Source: Drechslerella dactyloides
Lineage: Eukaryota; Ascomycota; Orbiliomycetes; Orbiliales; Orbiliaceae
Reading direction: 5' to 3'
NCBI GenBank assembly: GCA_020064725.1
Contig: JAGTWJ010000011.1
Coordinates: forward strand, 1,054,001-1,118,000
DNA: 64,000 nucleotides
Shown here: positions 1 to 11,580 of the stretch, piece by piece
Layout: every line of letters begins with the position of its first letter
Numbering within the stretch: position 1 is the first letter of the stretch
Notes under the pieces: model-generated
What the model was told of the DNA's origin: nothing
The model's database searches: none
What the model saw: only the letters and a program-made list of their open reading frames with translations
Translations under genes and position numbers: made by a program

Positions 1-242
1 TGCAGGTACGTTATAAGTCTCGATGTGCAAATTTACGTAAGATAAACCACTGACTTGCCTCACTTGTCTAGCTGTACAATCGTCTGGTCTTCAGCGACAT
101 GCTTACCGGAAACCAGAAGAACGAAATCGTCGGTATCTTTTCGGAGATGGACAAGAGGCTGGTGGACGGCGCGGACGAGCACCTTGTCACATTGGATATG
201 TCGTTGCGGATTGCTGCGGTTTTTGGACACGACGGCTCCTAA
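1..242 (+). CDS. 3'-terminal part of an unidentified gene
   Basis: Bases 1-5 look like the end of an exon (TGCAG before the donor gtacgt at 6). A 66-nt intron (6-71) contains a CTGAC-type branch point and ends in tctag. The last exon is 72-242 and encodes 56 residues plus TAA. The visible C-terminus starts LYNRLVFSDMLTG, is amphipathic and acidic (EIVGIFSEMDKRL), and ends FGHDGS. The rest lies left of the window. I do not recognise the family. The call rests on the intact donor, branch and acceptor set and a phase-0 junction that opens the frame; an antisense frame of similar length here has no such support. Confidence 0.5.
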
Positions 243-699
243 GCCAAAGTCGCAGCTTCGCTGGTGCGGAGCCTGACAATCCTTCACTTTTGTATCATAT
301 ATTCCTTGACAAGGCTGTATTTGGGGGTTTCAGAAATGCATTTATTACTTGCAAATGAATTCTCCATAATCGGCCAAATACACGACGGATGCACGAGCGG
401 GAGAAAGTCAGTGAATTTTGAATACTGAAGAAACGAGACATATCGCGAACCGAGTGATATCATATTCGCATCGTTGTAAATCGACTGAAAAGCATGCGTA
501 AGACGCAGTAGAATTGATATCGCGCGCGTACGTTGCAACGATTACAATAGTTTAGGATAGAAAAAACGAGAGAACTCCTGCGCTATAACTTCAAACCAAA
601 GCATTCAATTCCAATGAACATGCAGTTCGAATGATAAATCCAAGAAATCCAAATTCCAACCAATTAAGATCATGATCTCGCGGTTCTCTGCGTTGTTCT
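243..699. other. Intergenic, convergent 3' ends
   Basis: This lies between the stop of the plus-strand gene ending at 242 and the stop of the minus-strand gene at 700. Open frames here are short, start without context and show no family pattern. Probably 3' UTRs of both genes; I see no structured element. Confidence 0.6.
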
Positions 700-1566
700 T
701 CACGAAGCAACCTGGGTCTCAACCGGGAATTCATTCTCGGTCTTATTTGGGTACTCAGGATTGAAGTTCGAGCCCTCGTGCGTCCTTGCGACCTGAAAGT
801 CCTCCGCCGACGGTGTTTGAGGCAGCTGTTCACAATTTTATCAGTAACGACTCGGAAAAAAAAAAGAAATAGAGGGAAATGTTATAAAACTTACCGCAGC
901 TACAACTGCAGGATTGTTCTTCCTCGCCTCGAGTTTTTCCGGCGTAAATACCTCCCGCGGAGGCAGTTCAATCTTAGCCTCCTTCGCAACTACTGGTGTC
1001 AATTCCGTCTCTTCCTCGACATTCAATTTCGACACACTTTCTGACATCTCTTCGCCGATGATGCTGTCGTTGCGCCGTCTTATCGCGACCTGTTGGTCGA
1101 AGACAGTGCCTGCAAGCTCTGCCAGCGGGGTTGTCGTTCCTGCGTCTTCCTGCGCAGCCAACGGCGTGGTGTATGTTTGAACCAACATATCTGAGGTGGT
1201 TTCTGGCGGCGAGACTACTGTGTCTGCGTCCGTTGGTAGCGGTTGCTTCGTCTGCTGTTCTTGCTTGGATGGTAGTTGGAAGAGTTCTTTCTTATGCGCA
1301 GCTGAAGTTGGAGATAGAATGGATGATGCTGGCAGCGGTAGTGTTTTTGGGAAGCTGTCTATTCTGTTGATATAGGTTTGCTGTGGATTGTTTGGGTCTG
1401 TTTCTTGTGGAGCCGAAGTATCCAGTGAGAGTGCTGAAGCTGTGCCTGTTTCTGGTTCCTGAGCGGCGGGGGCACCCGTTTTATTCTCACTTGCCGCCAG
1501 CGACTCGTCCGTGAAGACCACGAACTCCTCGGCCGGCTTGACGGCGGTATCGGCTACGTTGGACAT
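700..1566 (-). CDS. Hypothetical low-complexity acidic protein
   Basis: Two exons, 1566-895 and 825-700, joined across a 69-nt intron (donor gtaagt, acceptor aacag) in phase 0, giving 265 residues. The protein is rich in Ser, Thr, Pro, Glu and Ala, and has no signal peptide or membrane segment. The N-terminus is MSNVADTAVKPAEEFVVF. A Glu-rich segment (LNVEEETELTPVV) precedes the intron, and exon 2 encodes a disordered tail ending in VETQVAS. No catalytic motif is visible and I do not recognise the family. Composition suggests an intrinsically disordered cytosolic or scaffold protein. The start is the only in-frame ATG upstream of the conserved-looking part. Exon structure is well supported by the continuous frame; function is unknown. 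Confidence 0.65.
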
Positions 1567-2912
1567 TTTTCTCTTTCTCTGTGACTGAGTCTGGATCTCT
1601 CCGTTTCGTTCTCCGGCTTTCTGGAAATTTTAATCGGGGTTCGGTGAGTCCGCAGGGCGATGCGGGTGGATGATATCACGGCGGGGCTGAGCTGAACCGA
1701 GCCGGTGTGTCCAGTTCGCTCGAATTCAGGAACCTTGGAAACCCGAGCCGATAACGCCGCCTGTTAGCACGTTCACCGACGGAAACAAAGCAGGCAGCAG
1801 CGGAATGGAGCGCACGAGCGCCGGAAACGAGCGCACTTACTCGTTTTTCAAGCTATCGATGTTGGAATGGAGGACGAAGAGTGCACAGCGAAGGAACTCG
1901 AGAGTCAGAGGTGCATTTGTCTGTGGCACCTGCTGTCAGCCAGCCCGCCGTGCTGACGGACGGCGGCGGGGTTTCGGATGATGTGTTGCGCGCGCAGCCG
2001 CACTTTCGCTTTGGGACGTTGACGTTGGCTGCCAATCACGCCAGCGATTGCGCATTGCATCGGTACATTTTACATTTGCATTCACCCGTCCCTTTGGCTG
2101 GCGTGACAAGTGCGAGGAGGTTCTAGATCCGGGCTGTGGCATGCAGTGTACGAAAAATTTTAACGGTCCCGTGGGAGCGTCAGTACCCTCCACGCCGTGC
2201 CAGTGTGTAATGTACAGTACTTAGTGACTCCGGACACCAGCCGCAGTCTCGTGCAAGTGTCCCGGAGAGACTTGTTTGCGAGAGTCAAAGGCGCAAGTAT
2301 ACGCGGCGGCGCACGCACGTTTATGTCACTCGTGGTCTTCGAATTTTTATCCGCATATCCTTGCGCCGCCGCTGAATTAAGCCCCAGAGGATTGCGTCCG
2401 ACAGAAGGATTAACCGCTACCTACATAATAGCAAGCAGGATGGGATTTCAAGCGATAAGGTTCTAATAATAATACGACTTTCCCAGGTTCAACCGAGACG
2501 GATGCATTTGTGCCACCTTGCAATCGATTGGCTTTCCAGGCACATGGACGTATTGGTACATGCGGTCGGTGCATCGGGGCTTGGAGACCCTGAATATGTC
2601 GTCATAGGTTGCCCAGATCCTTGTTTTTCAATCAACTGGTCTAGGACTTGAAGAAAAAACCACGCGGCGCATGCAAACGCTAGCCCGGCGGATTTTTGCG
2701 CTACGATGAGCCCTTTCCTGGGAAATTTTTACTTGTATCAATTTTCTGAAGTCGACAGTATCGACGGAGTTTCCATGCGTGTGTAACCAAGATTACAACG
2801 CATGCTTGTGTGATATTTTGCAAACCTCATCTGTTGCCCAATTTACAGAAACAGATCGACTGCGAAGCTTTATTTCAACTTTTTGGTTGAAAAGCAGAGG
2901 TCGCAAATATTA
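1567..2912. other. Intergenic, 1.3 kb
   Basis: GC-richer near 1570-2200, which is likely the promoter of the minus-strand gene starting at 1566. Open frames of up to about 89 codons occur on both strands but overlap each other and lack splice or family support. No RNA gene or repeat recognised. Confidence 0.5.
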
Positions 2913-4181
2913 TTACAAGGGGACATAAGGCTTATAAGGTTTGTCTCTGAAGTCGGGCATCTGATCAATTTTCCCATCCGCGGTGAATCCCTTGGAGTCC
3001 TCGGGATAGTAATCGTATCCAGGAGGGGTTTTGTAGAACGAGGGATGCGGAGTCCAGGCCGTATCTTCATCCTTCCAGCAGCCAACATAGACCGAACGCC
3101 CCGGATAGTCCTGTGGTATCGCTGAATTCCAAACCAACCCTCGGAAAGCCGTTTCCTTTCCTGTCTGCGCATCATCGGTACCCCCATCACCGATGGGGAT
3201 AATGGGGTCCTTGCAGGTTGGCCACATGTGGGTAAGACTTGGGAAGATTCTATATGCATGACGTTTCAGCGTATTCACCGCATTAGCTTGTCTCGGGTCC
3301 AAAGAAAGCTAGGAACCAAAGCCCACGGGATTTATAGGATTCATTAATACTTCGTCTGAGTCTTATCGGCGGACACCCAGATCAACCATTCTTGCCGAAT
3401 AAGGTCCCACGAACAGGGCTCGAGTGTAACACCTCCCATTTGTCCCGGCCAGAACTTCAGGATGTTAGGGTCCGTCACTCTTTCTGGGAAGCCCGAGCTC
3501 CGGGGACGATAAACTAAACACATATCGTTTGCCGCGTTTCGAATCTGACCCATCCAGACAGAGGGTAGCTTCCGCTCGACCTTGTAAAGCAATACTTGTC
3601 CTACTAGAACCCACATCTGTGAAGGTCTAGGATGATCAATCCCCGTTCCAGCGCAGTTACCTCCGACGATCATATCTCGAACCGGGTCGTACATGGGCGG
3701 GGTAGTACACAGGCATGGTGCAACGATGACGTTCTGGCTATTCGCATCCGCCGTAAGACATAATCTTTGCCCATCGTTTTTGAATCCTAGCGAATCGGGG
3801 ACCCGCAGGGTACGTAGTATTAGTACAGCCATCACGTTAATTAAATCAACCGGGCCATATGGCCATGAGACTTTCGAGGGAAAACGCAACATCCGTGCTG
3901 GGGCAGGTATGCGCGCGCTGTTTTTCTTACGCACCAAAAGAGCCAGACCAATAATACGTAAGTCTGTCGAATTTTCCATTCGAGCTCGGATTACCGCCCG
4001 CGTCTAATTCGGTATTGCTATAGTCGTAAAACTTAGGCGGTGTATACTGAGCATCCTGATCTTCGCGTTTGGTGATATTCGATGCTTCGGGGAGTCCGAT
4101 CACAAAAGCTCGAACCGTGCCCGGGGCTAAGTTCCAGAGTACGTAAAGCCATAGGAGCCTTCTCGTGATCGTAAAAAACAT
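2913..4181 (-). CDS. Secreted Cys/Trp-rich protein, paralogue A (ricin-B-like pattern)
   Basis: Three exons, 4181-3935, 3786-3351 and 3249-2913 (phases 1 and 2), encode 339 residues. Residues 1 to about 25 form a signal peptide (hydrophobic core LLWLYVLWNLA) followed by a Kex2-type KR at about 38. A WSGSF motif closes exon 1. Exon 2 encodes a domain with spaced CL...PC repeats and Trp: RLCLTADAN, a CLC pair, WVLVGQV, WMGQI, DMCLVY, LEPC, then QEWLIWV. Exon 3 begins IFPSLTHMWPTC and has VYVGCW and TPHPSFYKTPPGY. The CL-x-PC-x-QxW spacing resembles ricin-B beta-trefoil lectins (family knowledge; inference). Donors are gtgcgt and gtatta, the second weak but phase-consistent with paralogue B. No function is assigned; carbohydrate binding is possible. 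Confidence 0.75.
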
Positions 4182-5206
4182 AATACCAGCCGCAGGACGA
4201 TTCCCGATCTTGGAAAGCGGATTATTTGAGAACTCGATGTGAAGGTTAACCGGTTAGCTTTGAGTGTAAGTGTAAGGCGAAATATGTCCCACTACCGAGC
4301 AAGACCGAGCTCATATAGTTAGGCGCAATTAACGGCTTAATAGTGAGACTTTCAAAATCCAGCCAGTCAAAGCCGGCGGACGTGATATTATTTGGTAGGA
4401 ATGCGGAGCGTGTTAGCCTAGGTCGGCGCATGCTTAGCATCGTGGGCAGTGGCCTGGTTACGTTATAAGGCAAAGTCGGTCTGAAACAGATGCACATGCA
4501 AGTGCTGCCGTCGGACGTGGCAAAGTGATACTACCACATAAGCATACTTGTATATTGCACACTCTGATAAGCTTGCACGACAGCCAGTCTTGTCTAGTGC
4601 CTTGGACAGGGCTGACGTACGGAAACCGTTGGAGATATGGCCATGATCTAGTTCCTCTTGCCGTTGTATCGGTTCTCAAAATTCCTCTGCACCTATACCG
4701 ATATTGCCAGTCAAATCTTGTTTAACTCAATCCTCTAGCAATATTTTTATCGATTTAGGATGGAATACGTCCTAGTGTTAACTATGATCAATATATGAAG
4801 ATGCGACATGCACCTTGGGCCGAGCTTAATTTATTTATATGCATAGCAGAGGATAACGGTCTTAAGCTTCAAGATTCATTTCAAAGATTTCGAACAGAAT
4901 ATGTGATAACGAGATAGAATTGAAATATATATATCACGTCGCAAGTTTGATTGACACCCACTGACCGGCAGTCATTTTCTACAGTTTGTACATAAGATCA
5001 CGAAACTTGCACAGATCTCATTGTTGACTTTCTACTCGAGTCATGCATGAAGCAAGGAAACTGACCGGCCTAACCGAAGGAGACTCATTTGAACAAATAT
5101 CGGAAGCTCCACATGAAATCGAAACACAAATCTGCATCACAGGCGTATCGCTACCACGAAGGATACTTCTTCTCGGGGGTAGCAGCAAAGTTGGTTTCTG
5201 GGGCGG
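4182..5206. other. Intergenic spacer in the paralogue array
   Basis: Promoter side of paralogue A and 3' side of paralogue B. Open frames under 85 codons without splice support. No relic of a fourth copy was recognised. Confidence 0.5.
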
Positions 5207-7854
5207 TTAATTAGCAAAGTCAGTCAACTTTAGCTTGTTCATCTCATTCACCAGGTCCTCCTCAGTTGCAATCCATCCATACTCCGGGACAGTTTTGTGA
5301 AATTCAGGATGAGGCATCCATTTCGTGCTTTGCGCTGTTTGACAGCCAAAGTATACAGGCTGGTCCGGAACAGATGCCAGACCTCGCCAGCTAACCCCAC
5401 GATCCGCAGAGTCCTTTTTATCTGGCTTTGGGCAAAGCGGCCACATGTTTGTGTCGAAGAATGGTAGTATTCTGTGAACAGCATTCATATAATTGAGTTA
5501 GCGTCTCTCGGTATCGGAACCAAGCAGCAGGTTATTTCAGTTTATAAGATTGAAGGTAGTAGAAGTTGCCACTCGTTGATGCGATGCAGGTTGTGAATCC
5601 ATGGACTTAAACCCAGCGCATGTCGACAAAAAGCATGACTTTAGTCCACACCGAGACTATAGCGCGCGATATTGCAGACGACGGCAGCTTCCGCCCTATG
5701 ATTTGGTGTTGCACAGAAATAGCATATCTGCTTACCTTGTGTAGGGATAGTCGTCATTCTGGATCCAAACAGCCCAGTACTGTGAAGTAAGATCCGCACC
5801 TGACGCTGACGCACATTTCCGCATTTCTACCTTTCCAAGACTTCCCGGTTGGTTTCCAGCCGTATAGGGGGGTGGGCCGTTTGCGCCACCATCTACGAAC
5901 TGTAAACAGAGACCACTTTCTCCATTGACGATCTGACCAACCCAATACGATGGTCTCTTCGTTTCCACGGGCCAATAGACCACATACCCAAGAAAAGTCC
6001 ATTGAAACTTGGGCGTCGGGTGATTGATATTATCCCTAGTGCCGCAATCTCCTGGGTTGCACTCGCACTTTGATACCTGGACACCATCTGACTTGTCGTT
6101 AGGCGACAGGCAATAATATTTTGGTTTGGGCGCGTTCGCGGGTTCCCCGGGAGCGTCTTCATCGGCCATGGCTTCATCGTCAGACCAATCGGTCTCAGAT
6201 CCACCCTCAGATCCACTATCGGATCCACTATCGGATCCACTATCGGTGGTCCAGTCAGCAGGATCATATTCATAGAAATCCGAGCCTATTAATGACGTCA
6301 AATCTTTAGAATCCTTGACTATATCTTCAATTACTTCGTGCGCATCAAGGACATCTCCGATATCCGCAGTCGTAGCCTTGAGCCTCATTGCAACATTGTT
6401 GACAGCGTCTATCGCATTGGCGGCACCGTTGGCGATTGTTGTCTCAACCTTTTCCGTAGCCGTATCGAGGGAGGTTTTGACGGCATTGTTAACATTGTCG
6501 ATGATTTTATCGATGTTTTCTTTGAAGCTTCCAACCTTGGCTTCAACTCTGTTTACTTGGTCAATACCGTCCTGGTATGTTTTGCTGATCTTGTCTTTAG
6601 CTGTATTGAAGCTAAGCTTGGCTGCCTTAGCGCCTTTGGTAATTGTATCGGTAGTCGTTGTGACGGTTTTGCTGAGTTGACTGAGAGTCGCACTATCATC
6701 TACTATTTGTTTGGCACCTTGCTTGATTGTATCGGGAACCAAGTCTACGATCTTGTTGATGCTACTCTTGAGCTTTTTCGTGCCATTTGTGCCTTTATTG
6801 ATGATATCTTTGACCCTATTTGTGATTGCATCAATCTGTAATTTGTCCTTGACTTTGTCAACACTATCAGTGACAGCCTGGTTGACGCTGTCCTTGACTT
6901 CTCCGATTTTGCTCTGGACCGTAGCTGCGCCATCACTAATTTTACCTAGAGTGCCTTCAATCTGACTCGTAAGAACTTTTTCAGCATTGTCCTTGGCGGC
7001 CTTTAGCTGGTCTATAACTGCAGTCTTGGCCCGGTTTATCTTTTCGTTGACGGCATCATTAGTGCCGTCGATACCATTATTAATTTTATTAATCCCATCA
7101 AGTACTTTGGCGTCGATATTCTCCTTGATACCGACTGCCTTATTTCTGAGGGTGGTGATGGTTGTGCTGACTGCCTCAACGGTTTTCTGGACGGTTTTAG
7201 CAGTCGCGACGGCTACATCCTTCACCTTGCTGACGACAGACTTTGCTGCGCCTTTCAATTTATCGAATAGACCTCGTTTGACGACAGCGCGCTTGATTTT
7301 CTTGCCTTTAGTACCCTTGCTCGGCTGCGGCTCTATTCTCAACGAAAAGATAATTGTGAGTCCACATGAGTGCGGAATCTACGAAGCATTTATTACCCAA
7401 CGATAGGCAGAATCTTACCGAATGTTAAGGCTCCGGTCCAGGTAAACGGATATGAATTGTACGTATCCTCTTCGCCGTTCGTGTCTTTGCCCAGTAGTTT
7501 GTCTTGTTCTATGAGCATCTCCTGCAAGGTTTCGTCGTTGTTTCCTGGAGCCCGTGTCGAAGTTGGCCGAGGAGGGTAGAAGTAGCGGAAGTAATTATCC
7601 GGTCCACTATATCCGTTCGGTCCAGCGGTCGGAATTTCGACTGCTCGGCGTACGAGACTGGCCATTCTAGGATGGCCTGAGGCTAATGGCCTGAAGGGAT
7701 TGTCTAGTTTGGGACGTTCAGCATTGGAAGTACCGGAATCGGTGGCCTGCGGATCTGCCGCAGTTTCGGGTATCCGTAAGACTCGCGCTGTGCTAGTCAT
7801 CACCATTGCCATAGTGATGATTCCAGCCAGGATCATCATGAAGTGCCGCTGCAT
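5207..7854 (-). CDS. Secreted paralogue B with LEA/apolipoprotein-like helical insertion
   Basis: Exons 7854-7419, 7332-5736 and 5471-5207 (phases 1 and 2, as in paralogues A and C) give 765 residues. The start is the ATG at 7854, which opens a signal peptide (MMILAGIITMAMVM core); upstream in-frame codons are non-ATG. Exon 1 ends TWTGALTF, matching the WSGSF of paralogue A. Exon 2 first encodes about 330 residues of Lys/Asp/Ala/Val-rich amphipathic helix (roughly 160-490; units such as KVKDKLQI, VNNAVKTSLDTATEKVE). An acidic DSGSD-repeat linker follows, then the paralogue domain: YYCLSP, CECNPGDCG, WTFLGYVVYW, YWVGQIV, GLCLQFV, MRKC, QYWAVWI. Exon 3 (RILPFFDTNMWPLC, VYFGCQ, PHPEFHKTVPEYG) aligns with paralogue A. 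The helical block is absent from A and C. Function unknown. Confidence 0.8.
6185..6250 (-). repeat. Short tandem repeat coding for DSGS units
   Basis: Near-identical copies of a 12-15 bp unit containing GGATCCACTATC lie in frame within paralogue B and encode a (DSGS)n acidic linker between the helical block and the C-terminal domain. The unit number may vary by slippage. Confidence 0.7.
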
Positions 7855-9416
7855 GGCTGCTTGGTTGGCCAATCGGCCAGAGCTGCTCGTCAAATTACCG
7901 TCGCCACCAGAAAAGATATATCAACCCTTTTTGGAAAGTATCGATAGTGACAGTTCGGGCGTTAATAAAGGCAATCAATTCATAGATATGTTCAGTGATG
8001 TTCAAAAGCGCTAGCGCCCATCCACGTATAACTCTGAGAAGTAATGGTAATAGGTTTATCAATATCGCTGCGACATAGTGGGTTACTTGACTATTTAGTT
8101 ATCCTGAAGGTTGTGTTCGTGGGAAATGCATAGGTCCCGGGCCGAAATGCACATATCTACTTCCGGGATTCTCGATTTCGTCGACTATGTGATAGCCGCG
8201 ACTAGACTTACTCCATGTTGGCAGGGCCTAAACTTCGCCGCTAGATTTAATCCCACCGCTACCGCCCCGAGACTTTTGGCGGCACCCGTTGGTAGGAGAG
8301 GTGACATTGGCCAAAATATTTCTTTAACTCGAAATTTGTCCTCCGTTATTAACTAAACCCTCTTGGAACTTGCAACATGTATCTTATGGGCAGTATTGAG
8401 GCAGTGACGATTGTGCCTCGAACTCAATGAAGGACATGGCTGTATTAAGCTGTCATATTATCTGAACGTTGGGCTAAACTAAGCCCTTGACTTCGGGAGC
8501 TGGAGGCTGTGTTAGGCAGGACTTCAAGAACTATACTGTAATCCATATATGTCGAATATTCAGTTGGTGCGAAGCAATACAAGGCCTTTGCCACGGACGT
8601 CCCGTTGCGTAGTTGTTTCAGATTCAATATGACATCCACAGCCGCCATCATATATTATCAAAAAGCTTAAGATCGTACATGATAATCCAAGTGTAAATGC
8701 CAGACCTTGTTCACTACTGCTCCTAGGCCACACTGCTATAGTATGCCTTATGCGTGGAGACTAGATGCTGGAGAACGAGGGCGGCTTCATCCCACCCTAT
8801 CCCTACCAGCCCCCAAATTCCAACACATGATATTTGTTGGAGTTTGGTCCGTAGACACCACCTCCAGAGGCTCTACACACGCTGGTTCTGTGTGTAGGTA
8901 GCACAGCTTCTATATGGTAAATACCGGAAAGCGTACTTGTCCCGGCTCTGCGTGCTTTGCGGTAAATTACTGCACCGATTTTTATTGGAACTGCGATGCA
9001 ACTTCAGACTGGCTCGCTCTTTTCTTCAAGCAGCGTTCAAAGTGTCACAGTCAGAAAACGGCTAAAGATCTATGTACCTATATTATAGGCCGAACTTAGG
9101 ACCCGCTGGATTTAATTCATGGAATAAGAAAGATACGGTCAACTTATCTGCGCTGATCACCAGCTTGCGTGAAGCTCCCCTAGAGGGTCTATTATACACT
9201 ACCAACACATCGAAGCGTTGGAGAATTTCTCGGTTACACACACCAGCGACGTGACATATTATACACAAGCAGACTATAGTACTAGAAATCTACAAAGAAC
9301 GTTATAATTACCTAGCTCTCGTGGAACCCGAATTAACTCTTTCAATGGAAATGCGCTCCAGGCAGCTCGGTTCCAATACACAGCTGAAATCCAGTCCAGC
9401 GTTTGCATATACCAGA
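7855..9416. other. Intergenic spacer upstream of paralogue B
   Basis: Promoter of paralogue B on the left and 3' flank of paralogue C on the right. No supported gene; small open frames on both strands lack starts with context or splice partners. Confidence 0.5.
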
Positions 9417-10615
9417 CTACGGCTCAGTCCAGGGGCCAGTATATCCCACATAGTTCGGAAACAGATCCGTACAGATCCCATTCCAATAGTCCTCAAACGA
9501 CATCGGACTATTCTTCGTACCATCCTCGTATACCGAATTGCACCAAACCCTCTTCTTCACCTCCGCATCGGCCAAGCAGCACGTGATTTCTTGGTAATTT
9601 GTAGCGCCGTCGTTGACGAGCTCCATCTTCGCGGAGGTGATGTTGTAGTAGTACCAGCCGAATGCAGCGCAGATCGGCCAGTTGAACCAGACGCCCTTGC
9701 CGCAGCCGTAGACTACGAGAGCCGCTTCGCGGGCTGTGAGGATTGTTGGTTGCATGTCTTCTGGACATTCGTGCTTGAAGGCTTTGGGGCGGACTCTACA
9801 GTGATGCCGGTGGTAAAATATCATATTAGCTACCAGTCTCGTGGAAATTTATGCCTTCATTGGCGCGCGCATGCCTCGAACAAGTAGATCAATGAAGGAG
9901 AGGATATATGCGACATCGAAGTGGAGAACCGGTGTGAGAGAAAATTTATATAAAGGTCACGTACCCAGATGATGAATACTCGGAAAAAATGCCGGGTATC
10001 TCAAAATACTGATATTCATTCGCCACATCGCACGGTTCGGAGGTGATATTCCCATACGTAACCGCGTCAAACGGCGATGGATTCCACGTCTCGTTAGCTG
10101 GCGCAGGCCGCCACTGCATGCAGCGGCCCGTCCCCGCGCTCCCTATCATCCCCTCAAAGTCCTTCGTCTTGTCTTTCGCCTTATTGTTCTTGCCGAGGAC
10201 CCAGTATTCGCCCATATCAGCTTTCTCGGCTTGTTCGACGCATTTTCGGACGCCGAATGGCTGATTCGTGGTGTCTGGCATGGACCAGTCGATTAGGCAG
10301 ATTCGGACATCGTTGGGCTCAGACCAGACTATATATCGAGCCGCGTTAGCAAGCGATTCAATGGGTTTCGTACGCATGTATACGGTTATAATTGAATGAT
10401 GGCGGGGGGCGGGCTCTGACGAAAATGTCGTTCTTCTCGACGAATCTTTATTATATTTGCTGAAACTTACGGAATCTCTGGGTGCGGCCGCCGGCGAATA
10501 GTTCAGGTGGTGGGAGATCTAGTTTGTAATCCCCTTCTGACCGTGCGAAGCCGATGTTTAACTGGAAGCTGGTCCATATCGCTAGCACGATAGTCACTGC
10601 GCCTGCACTTAGCAT
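9417..10615 (-). CDS. Secreted Cys/Trp-rich protein, divergent paralogue C
   Basis: Exons 10615-10471, 10328-9965 and 9795-9417 (phases 1 and 2) give 295 residues. The first exon encodes a signal peptide, AGAVTIVLAIWTSFQL, ending near GFARS. Exon 2 carries RICLIDWS, VRKC, EYWVLG, EGMIGS, GRCMQW, TSEPC and YQYFEI, the same ordered CL/C, W-LG, MG-I, C and PC positions seen in A and B. Exon 3 differs: it lacks the MWP-C and PHP-F-KT motifs, and instead has ECPEDMQP, GCGKGVWFNWPICAAFGWYYY, a CC pair and WCNSVYEDG. Splice signals are good (gtaagt; gtacgt; branch GCTAAC). It is probably an older or faster-evolving copy. The role is unknown; secretion is the only firm inference. Confidence 0.75.
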
Positions 10616-11580
10616 GTCGTCCCACGTTCTTATTTATCTCTCCTTCGATTATCAAAATTGAATTCCGTGATTCTAAAGCCGGAAAATAACATTAATTTGA
10701 CAGAAGTATTCCAAAGCCACGATAATACAGGTTATATCAACTGCGTTCTTCTATGCCACTTGGCCTCTATCCTAAAGTCCAGAGGCTCAGCTGCCTCCTT
10801 GAAGCGACGCGCGTAGCCATGGCTTCGCTCCGGAGTAGCTGTTAGCTAGCTATGAGACCGGTCTTCTCTGGCCTGAGCTCCGGAGAAGCGTGCGTGTGCT
10901 ATTCGCCTGTACAGCTGTTAGCATAATTTCGAACATGATCAAAATGGTCTTCTAAATTGGTTGTCACGACCGGTCGACTGCTTTGCGATTGCGCAAAGGT
11001 TGCAATCGCGAATATAATTTTGGAAGATGTCGTTTCGGCGGAGCTGGATGGAGATACGTAGCCTCGGTGTTTTACCAGACGAATGCTGTTATAATATTGG
11101 GCTAGTTAAACACGTTACAAAGGGTATAGTAGGCTGGATACTGTGCAAGTCACATGTTGCGGTTGCGTATAGTCGTATCTATAGATCTACTGTGCCGTGG
11201 AGTTAGTAGAGAAGTCAGTCAGGGAATCGGTTAGCCCCCTCAACCTCAACACGAGATCGATCTGACGTTGCCATTCCACAGCACGTTACGTTTCAGACCG
11301 GCTCTGTAACGGGAGAACCAACTACCGGGGCATGCAGTCTGGAGGATAGTATACGAGGGGACGATGCTAAATTGAACGGGTATCAGGAGTCTAAGTTCCG
11401 TGCTTTGCGCTAGTAACAGGACGATACCAATTCTAAAAAATAACAGTTAGCAGCATGAGCCCGTCGCCGCCGCCGCCAACTTACACACAATGCGCCGCCT
11501 CCAAGAATATCAGAATTTAACCAACACTCCAAAACTCCACTTCGCGCCGTGACAAATATATGTTTAACAATACCCCCAAG
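10616..11580. other. Intergenic between paralogue C and mph1
   Basis: Contains the paralogue C promoter and the mph1 3' flank. Two copies of the self-complementary CTCCGGAG about 48 bp apart occur near 10830-10885. Nothing else is recognised. Confidence 0.5.
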
